A stretch of DNA of 64,000 bases, from NCBI GenBank assembly GCA_934444645.1, contig CAKSCV010000008.1, positions 42,341 to 106,340 of the forward strand, read 5' to 3'. Positions 59,862 to 64,000 of this stretch are shown one piece after another; positions within the stretch are counted from its first letter, which is position 1, and every line of letters starts with the position of its first letter. Made by a program: the position numbers and the translations under genes. Source of the DNA: an uncultured Eubacteriales bacterium. Its GTDB lineage: Bacteria; Bacillota; Clostridia; Oscillospirales; CAG-382. Under the pieces are notes generated by a model. The model was not told where the DNA came from and did no database searches. It was given only the letters and a program-made list of their open reading frames with translations.

Positions 59862-60398
59862 TTATTCTAACGACGCAAGCACTTCATCCGTTTCCGTTGT
59901 TTCATCAAATGCGCCCAGGGCTGTAAGCACATCCATTAGGGCTTGTTGAAGATGTTTGGAGTGCACGGTTTTCGTACTTTCCGAACCATAGATTTCAACG
60001 CCGTTTTTGGTCAAATAAACGCGGTTATGGATATACCCATCGTAAAAAAAGGATTGCCGTCCCATTTGAATTTTATCGGATGTTTTCTCAGGCTGGTCTT
60101 CAACGAATATCGTAATGCTTATGCTATTATTTTTTATATTGTCTGGATGGGAGAAGCCTTCCCAACTCGAATCAAAATAAGCAAATTTTCCATCCATACG
60201 GCTTCCGTCAAAGAAGCTATAATTTTGTTTCAGGCTATTTTCAACAGCAGCCGTGTTAATTTTCTTGAACGCCGACTTGGAAATATCCGCTCCGATAATC
60301 AGAGGATTTATAAGCAGCATATACAGCGCAACAATGCATATGGCTTTCCATATCCATTGCCTGTGATCCAATATTTTTTGATAGAATGATTCTTTCAT
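59862..60398 (-). CDS. Membrane-anchored protein of unknown function in Rhs region
   Basis: 178 residues with one N-terminal hydrophobic helix (WIWKAICIVALYMLLINPLI) and a predicted outside domain. AT-rich codon use differs from the flanking genes. Its neighbours are Rhs/toxin remnants and a candidate immunity gene, so it may be an immunity-type protein, but I recognise no family. It starts just 4 bases after the next gene's stop. Confidence 0.65.
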   Translation of the reverse strand: MKESFYQKILDHRQWIWKAICIVALYMLLINPLIIGADISKSAFKKINTAAVENSLKQNYSFFDGSRMDGKFAYFDSSWEGFSHPDNIKNNSISITIFVEDQPEKTSDKIQMGRQSFFYDGYIHNRVYLTKNGVEIYGSESTKTVHSKHLQQALMDVLTALGAFDETTETDEVLASLE

Positions 60399-60402
60399 TA
60401 CT

Positions 60403-60864
60403 TTACTCCTCTTCTTCCATCACATAGTGCGTGCCGCTTGTGGAATCGATCAATCGCCAACTCTCGCATACGCCCGATGTGCAGACAAACGAGTCAATTT
60501 GTATATTTGTGCATTGAATTGTGATATCGCCAAAACAGTTCATATGAACGCTTTCAACAAGTTCTGTATTTTCTTTTAAGTAGGAACAAAGGTATGCACA
60601 TTTGCTTTCAAAAGAATTTGCAGAATCATTTTCACGCAGTGATATCATATCCCTAGAGGAAAGCAAGACATCCAGCTTCCTTGTTATTCTCCACGGACAT
60701 TGAATGTGCAGGGCATATTCTCCAACACATTTTTGCTTTCCTCGATAATCCGTCACCATAATATCTTGACCAAAGGAAATCCACAGCATATTTGCCGCAT
60801 GGCCAAGTTTCGATAGCCTTTTATTTGTTAACAAGTTCAAACATTCACTGCTCGGTTTACTCAT
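60403..60864 (-). CDS. Unknown protein in Rhs region, possible immunity protein
   Basis: 153 residues, soluble, no signal peptide. AGGAGG-type site upstream. Content is beta-rich with several cysteines (CVGEYALHIQCPWRI, SFVCTSGVCESW). No family is recognised. AT-rich and next to toxin remnants. Co-transcription with the 59862 gene is likely. Confidence 0.65.
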   Translation of the reverse strand: MSKPSSECLNLLTNKRLSKLGHAANMLWISFGQDIMVTDYRGKQKCVGEYALHIQCPWRITRKLDVLLSSRDMISLRENDSANSFESKCAYLCSYLKENTELVESVHMNCFGDITIQCTNIQIDSFVCTSGVCESWRLIDSTSGTHYVMEEEE

Positions 60865-61109
60865 TTCACATATTTACCTCCGTGTTGAGCGATTTCAGCC
60901 GCCGTTTTGAAAGCCGATTGCGACAGAGTTTCTCGCTTTAGAAAAAAGTCGAAAAACTCTGTCTTGTGGCAACGCCGTATTACGCTATCGTGATTCTTTT
61001 GCGCTGTAATGAGTGAACAGCTTCGCTTTTCACCTTACAAGTCGCAATTTGAATCTCTGTTTTATCAGTACAATCCAACCGATCTAAGCTTAACCTTTCC
61101 AACAAAAGC
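60865..61109 (-). other. Gap with palindromic hairpin and a possible toxin tail
   Basis: GACAGAGTTT (60922-60931) and AAACTCTGTC (60954-60963) form a 10-bp stem. A minus-strand open frame of about 60 codons ends KTAAEIAQHGGKYVK just before the 60864 start; it could be the tail of a lost toxin domain, but it has no start. Confidence 0.4.
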
Positions 61110-61412
61110 TCAATACTTTTTGTGCCTTAGCATACGGTCAATAGCAAGAATCATATCTTCATCCGAAAGACCTGTGTTAGCGCGATGATCTCCATTAAAA
61201 GGCATTGTTTTGTCAAGTTCATACAACGTATCGAAATCCAAATGATCGTTATTTTTACCGACTGCAATCAACATACGCAAATCTTTTCCCGGTTCTCCCA
61301 AAATAAGGCTTTGGGTTTGAAAGCAGCGTTTTTGACATCTTGACGCGATATGCTCGCTCACGATTTCCATAATATCATCTTGATTCAGTTTAAAGTATCT
61401 AATTTTACTCAT
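61110..61412 (-). CDS. Candidate immunity protein
   Basis: 100 residues, acidic/mixed, no signal peptide. AAGGATGG lies ahead of the ATG, which is only 3 bases after the stop of the toxin-like tail. That spacing and size are those of a cognate immunity gene of a polymorphic toxin. I recognise no named immunity family. Confidence 0.6.
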   Translation of the reverse strand: MSKIRYFKLNQDDIMEIVSEHIASRCQKRCFQTQSLILGEPGKDLRMLIAVGKNNDHLDFDTLYELDKTMPFNGDHRANTGLSDEDMILAIDRMLRHKKY

Positions 61413-61415
61413 TTC

Positions 61416-61667
61416 TTACCATCCTTGTGCTATTAGTTTATAAGCCTTTTCTAAAGCCTTCTCTATTTGGGCATTGTCCTTAAGAGAATTAGGAATTGTT
61501 TTTCCACAGTCATCCAAAAATGCTTGTGCTTTCTCATTATACATGTATTTATGTCCATTGATTTCCAAATGTATATTGTTTTGTTGTGGACCTTTTTCTA
61601 GATCCATGGAAACATTATACCCTTTGATTTTGACATTTCCAAATTCATCGTATGCGTAGTATGCAGT
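61416..61667 (-). pseudogene. Orphan C-terminal tail of an Rhs-type toxin
   Basis: The minus frame opens after a stop and reads TAYYAYDEFGNVKIKGYN, a last Rhs repeat, and then a roughly 60-residue toxin-like tail (from MDLEKGPQQNNIHLEI to the final LIAQGW). A promoter lies directly upstream. An ATG at 61607 lacks a good ribosome site, so it is uncertain whether the tail is translated. The immunity gene follows 3 bases later. Confidence 0.6.
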
Positions 61668-61684
61668 ACGTTATTATCACAATA

Positions 61685-61713
61685 AGTATACTCTGTTATC
61701 AAGGAGTTGTCAA
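61685..61713 (-). promoter_or_regulatory. Promoter ahead of the toxin-tail/immunity pair
   Basis: TTGACA (61713-61708), 17-bp spacer, TATACT (61690-61685), minus strand. It would start a transcript at the Rhs tail. Confidence 0.75.
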
Positions 61714-61847
61714 TAACTATATAAATCTTATCTTCTGCATCGTACCTTTATATTATACACCAAAAAAAGCTCAATAGAGCATGGTGGCACAATTCACACA
61801 ATTTACGGCACAATTTACACAAAATAACAAGACCTCCGCATAAGCAT

Positions 61848-61880
61848 AAAACAACAGCACACCGCAGTTGCGGCGTGCTG
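61848..61880 (-). terminator. Terminator after esterase-lactonase
   Basis: CAGCACGCCGC / GCGGTGTGCTG stem (two mismatches) followed on the minus strand by TTGTTTT. Confidence 0.75.
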
Positions 61881-61902
61881 CTTCCGCTTTAATCCGTTAT
61901 CA

Positions 61903-63513
61903 TCAATTAAAAACCACACTTAAGGCAGACGGCACTTCAAATTCCGTTCCGGTATAGGTCAATGATCCGTCCTCATTTCTGTCAAACAGCGTAATTGTGC
62001 CGCCCTCATTGGCACAGATGAGCGATTTCCCATCCGGTGAAATTGCAAAATCCCGCGGCCGCTTGCCGTGAACCGGCGTATTGTCTAAATAAGTAAGCTT
62101 CGCGCCTTCTACGGCAAAACGCGTGATCGAATCGTGTCCGCGTGTCGAAACATACAGCTGATCACCGCAAAGGCGAATCGCTGCCGCCGTCGTAAGGCCG
62201 TCATAGCCAAAGGGGAGCATAGCATACGAAGCAAGCCGTGTCAAAATGCCGTCGGCATATGCATACACCGTCACGGTGTTGGCAAGCTCGTTCACACAAT
62301 AAGCATACGCGCCGTCCTCCGAAAAGAGAAGGTGACGCGGTCCGGAGCCGGGAACGGCTTTCACTGCCGATATCTCACACAGATTCTTGTCATACACGTG
62401 AATCGTGTCCGTGCCGAGGTCGCAGACGGTGATATATTTCCCGTCCGGCGTAAAGGCGATCTGGTGCGTATGCTCCTTATCCTGCCGCGGCTTTTCCGGC
62501 CCGGAGCCGTTGTGATAAACACAGTGCGTGATGCCCGATGCAAGATCGATTTTTGTGATACTGCCGGTCAAATAATTCGCGATATACGCGTTTCCTTCAT
62601 CATCCGCTTCCAAATGACAGGAGGCTTTTCCGAAGGTCGCATAAACGGGTGTGCGGTTGGTCAGGTGATCCTCGTGAATGTCATAGCGGACAAGACCGCC
62701 TTCACGGTCGCCGAGCGGTTCGTCTAACAGTGCATACAGCTTGCCGCGCTTGATTTTTATGTACATTAAGCCCTCATCGGGATCCCTTTCTTCGAATTTC
62801 AGTTTGCCATCGGTTAAGGTATAACGGTAAATGCCGCTGCCCTTGCCCGGTCCTCCGGCATATACCGTAAAGCGGCGGCGTTTATGGGAGATGAGCCACG
62901 CATAGATGTTATCCTCCCCAAAAGCCTGCTTCCAGCTGTCATGGGCGGTATCCCTGCACAGGACAAATTCAAGATTTTTGTTATTCGGTGCAAGCGATTT
63001 CAGTTTTTCATACATTTCGACGCCGCGTTCCGGCAAGACCACGTCGTCCCGATCGCCATGATAAATACGGATGGGAAGGTCGGCAACCGCGCCGCCTCTC
63101 CAAGTCATTCCGCCGCCGCAGACAATACACGCGGCTGCAAAGAAATTCGGATACGAGCACAGCATTTCCCACACGCCGAAGCCGCCCATACTGGCGCCGG
63201 TAATCGAAATGCGAAGCAAATCGACCGGGTAGATATCGCAGACAAGGTCGATAATCTCTTTCAAGGCGCGGATTTGTGAGCTCCAGACCTCAAAGCGTGT
63301 GTGCGGACAGAGCAAAATGGCATCGGGAGCAAATTTCTTATAGCCGAGATACGACGGGTTCGAAAGGATCGCTTTCGGGTCGTTTCCGAGAGTTCCGGAA
63401 CCGTGAAGTGAGACAATGAGAGGATATTTTTTCTTTGGGTCATAGTTTTCCGGCGTAACGACGTAATAGCACAGATCGGTTTCGCCGCGCATATAGCGAT
63501 ACAGCTTTTCCAT
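61903..63513 (-). CDS. Alpha/beta-hydrolase esterase fused to lactonase-type beta-propeller
   Basis: 536 residues, no signal peptide. Residues 1-205 are an alpha/beta hydrolase of phospholipase/feruloyl-esterase type: oxyanion-loop LHGSG, nucleophile Ser108 in GASMGG, Asp in YHGDRDD and His191 in AHDSW. Residues 210-536 are a seven-bladed propeller of the 6-phosphogluconolactonase/Lactonase family (HTHQIAFTPDGKY, GPRHLLFSEDG, RPRDFAISPDG). Both parts look complete. The reaction pair could be ester cleavage followed by lactone opening; the substrate is unknown. A palindrome over its promoter suggests specific repression. Confidence 0.85.
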   Translation of the reverse strand: MEKLYRYMRGETDLCYYVVTPENYDPKKKYPLIVSLHGSGTLGNDPKAILSNPSYLGYKKFAPDAILLCPHTRFEVWSSQIRALKEIIDLVCDIYPVDLLRISITGASMGGFGVWEMLCSYPNFFAAACIVCGGGMTWRGGAVADLPIRIYHGDRDDVVLPERGVEMYEKLKSLAPNNKNLEFVLCRDTAHDSWKQAFGEDNIYAWLISHKRRRFTVYAGGPGKGSGIYRYTLTDGKLKFEERDPDEGLMYIKIKRGKLYALLDEPLGDREGGLVRYDIHEDHLTNRTPVYATFGKASCHLEADDEGNAYIANYLTGSITKIDLASGITHCVYHNGSGPEKPRQDKEHTHQIAFTPDGKYITVCDLGTDTIHVYDKNLCEISAVKAVPGSGPRHLLFSEDGAYAYCVNELANTVTVYAYADGILTRLASYAMLPFGYDGLTTAAAIRLCGDQLYVSTRGHDSITRFAVEGAKLTYLDNTPVHGKRPRDFAISPDGKSLICANEGGTITLFDRNEDGSLTYTGTEFEVPSALSVVFN

Positions 63514-63545
63514 AGAAAGCAGACCTTTCTTTTAGAAGTCATCTC

Positions 63546-63574
63546 ATTATAACAGAAACCGTGTGAAAAAGCAA
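63546..63574 (-). promoter_or_regulatory. Promoter of esterase-lactonase
   Basis: TTGCTT (63574-63569), 17-bp spacer, TATAAT (63551-63546), minus strand. Confidence 0.75.
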
Positions 63575-63593
63575 CAACTTTTTCACACGGTTT
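63556..63593. promoter_or_regulatory. Perfect palindrome over the esterase promoter
   Basis: 16-bp arms AAACCGTGTGAAAAAG and CTTTTTCACACGGTTT with a six-base spacer, covering the -35 and part of the spacer. It looks like a repressor operator. The plus-strand T-run after it also makes a terminator possible. Confidence 0.8.
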
Positions 63594-63655
63594 TTCTACT
63601 TTTTCACAGAGTATGGAAAGCTTTCCGTGCAAGCTCATGCAAACGGAAAGCTTCA

Positions 63656-63888
63656 AAAGGATTTAATTGGGTTGTGCGAAGTTGTTGTTCTGTGTGCTGA
63701 TTCGAGGTTTGCAAAACCTCGAATCTCTTCTTAAAAAGGTTTTAATTGTTGCGGTGCGAAGATGTCACTGCGGTGGGCTGATTTGAGGTTTGCGGAACCT
63801 CGATATTCTCTGCAAAGGGAACGAGTTGTCACTTTTTGCATCGTGCAAAAAGTAACCAAAAAGCACGCGGGACTCCGTCCTGCGACCT
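63656..63888 (+). repeat. Repeat array C: two ~80-bp units plus tail
   Basis: Units near 63656-63734 and 63737-63815 each with GAGGTTTGCAAAACCTC or GAGGTTTGCGGAACCTC. The tail GAACGAGTTGTCAC and the TTTTTGC/GCAAAAA hairpin match array B in inverted form. Confidence 0.85.
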
Positions 63889-64000
63889 CGATTCAAATCG
63901 CCGGTCGATACATGATTGTAGTTAAAGTGACCGGCTTTCATCAGGTAACCGGCAACGCAGAAATCTGCAATTTTTCGAGTATCGCCGGCAATGATTTGAA
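63889..64000. repeat. Inverted-repeat-bounded module, copy 3 (cut by window end)
   Basis: Starts CGATTCAAATCGCCGG and runs to ATGATTTGAA at the window edge, where the closing TCG is expected. It is nearly the reverse complement of 49846-49961. Confidence 0.82.

Noticed and set aside
63556..63593. Simple terminator of an upstream plus-strand gene
   Set aside because: No plus-strand gene precedes it; its overlap with the minus promoter -35 makes an operator more likely.

Overview
The window looks like a chromosomal contig from a Gram-positive gut-type member of the Bacillota, class Clostridia (perhaps Oscillospirales or a relative; the order is inferred, not shown). The evidence is consensus sigma-A promoters (TTGACA-17-TATAAT), strong AGGAGG-type ribosome sites, a SAM-I riboswitch on metK, a glmS ribozyme, CPBP, VanZ and LbH-type proteins, an orphan MsmK-type ATPase, and large secreted glycoside hydrolases. 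Most genes are on the minus strand.

Layout. 1-3640: a two-subunit ABC exporter behind a MarR repressor, with a palindromic operator beside the promoter. 3673-7505: MsmK-type sugar ATPase, a mutarotase-fold protein, and metK under a SAM-I riboswitch. 7671-14040: a plus-strand envelope cluster (CapA-like lipoprotein, PIG-L deacetylase, GT2-GtrA fusion, NAGPA-like protein, membrane-anchored unknown). 14050-20255: dUTPase and a glycyl-radical-enzyme operon (enzyme, SGNH hydrolase, EamA transporter, activase) divergent from an AraC regulator. 20324-23800: ribbon-helix-helix protein and ClpB. 23834-27276: DeoR plus sialate esterase, divergent from a GDPD-PHP fusion. 27400-28320 and 36780-37380: two copies of a small module beside tRNA-Met and tRNA-Glu. 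28360-36640: a long, tightly packed housekeeping run (YbaB, ThyX, Tmk, FTHF cyclo-ligase, RibF, others) ending in a PBP5-like protein with altered active-site motifs. 37473-42580: RNase HI, a lipoprotein and a 1427-residue GH99-like secreted protein. 42789-48681: VanZ, then a hexosamine operon (LbH acyltransferase-like, glmS ribozyme, GlmS, GlmM) and xpt. 48690-50290: a gene-free stretch of palindrome-bearing repeats. 50290-59646: AraC regulator divergent from a ~2780-residue beta-galactosidase. 59623-61713: an AT-rich Rhs/toxin-immunity scrapyard. 61848-63593: an esterase-lactonase fusion with a 16-bp-arm palindrome over its promoter. The right edge begins another repeat copy.

The strongest candidate for an undescribed system is the pair of tRNA-adjacent modules. 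Each has a consensus promoter, a 5' hairpin leader, a strong Shine-Dalgarno, a 22-23 residue single-membrane-segment peptide, a symmetric terminator, and an opposing promoter for a short antisense RNA. The peptides differ in sequence while the RNA signals are conserved, which is the architecture of a type I toxin-antitoxin system. Other notable items are the glycyl-radical operon without microcompartment genes, two unusual enzyme fusions, the repeat family, and the internal glmS ribozyme.
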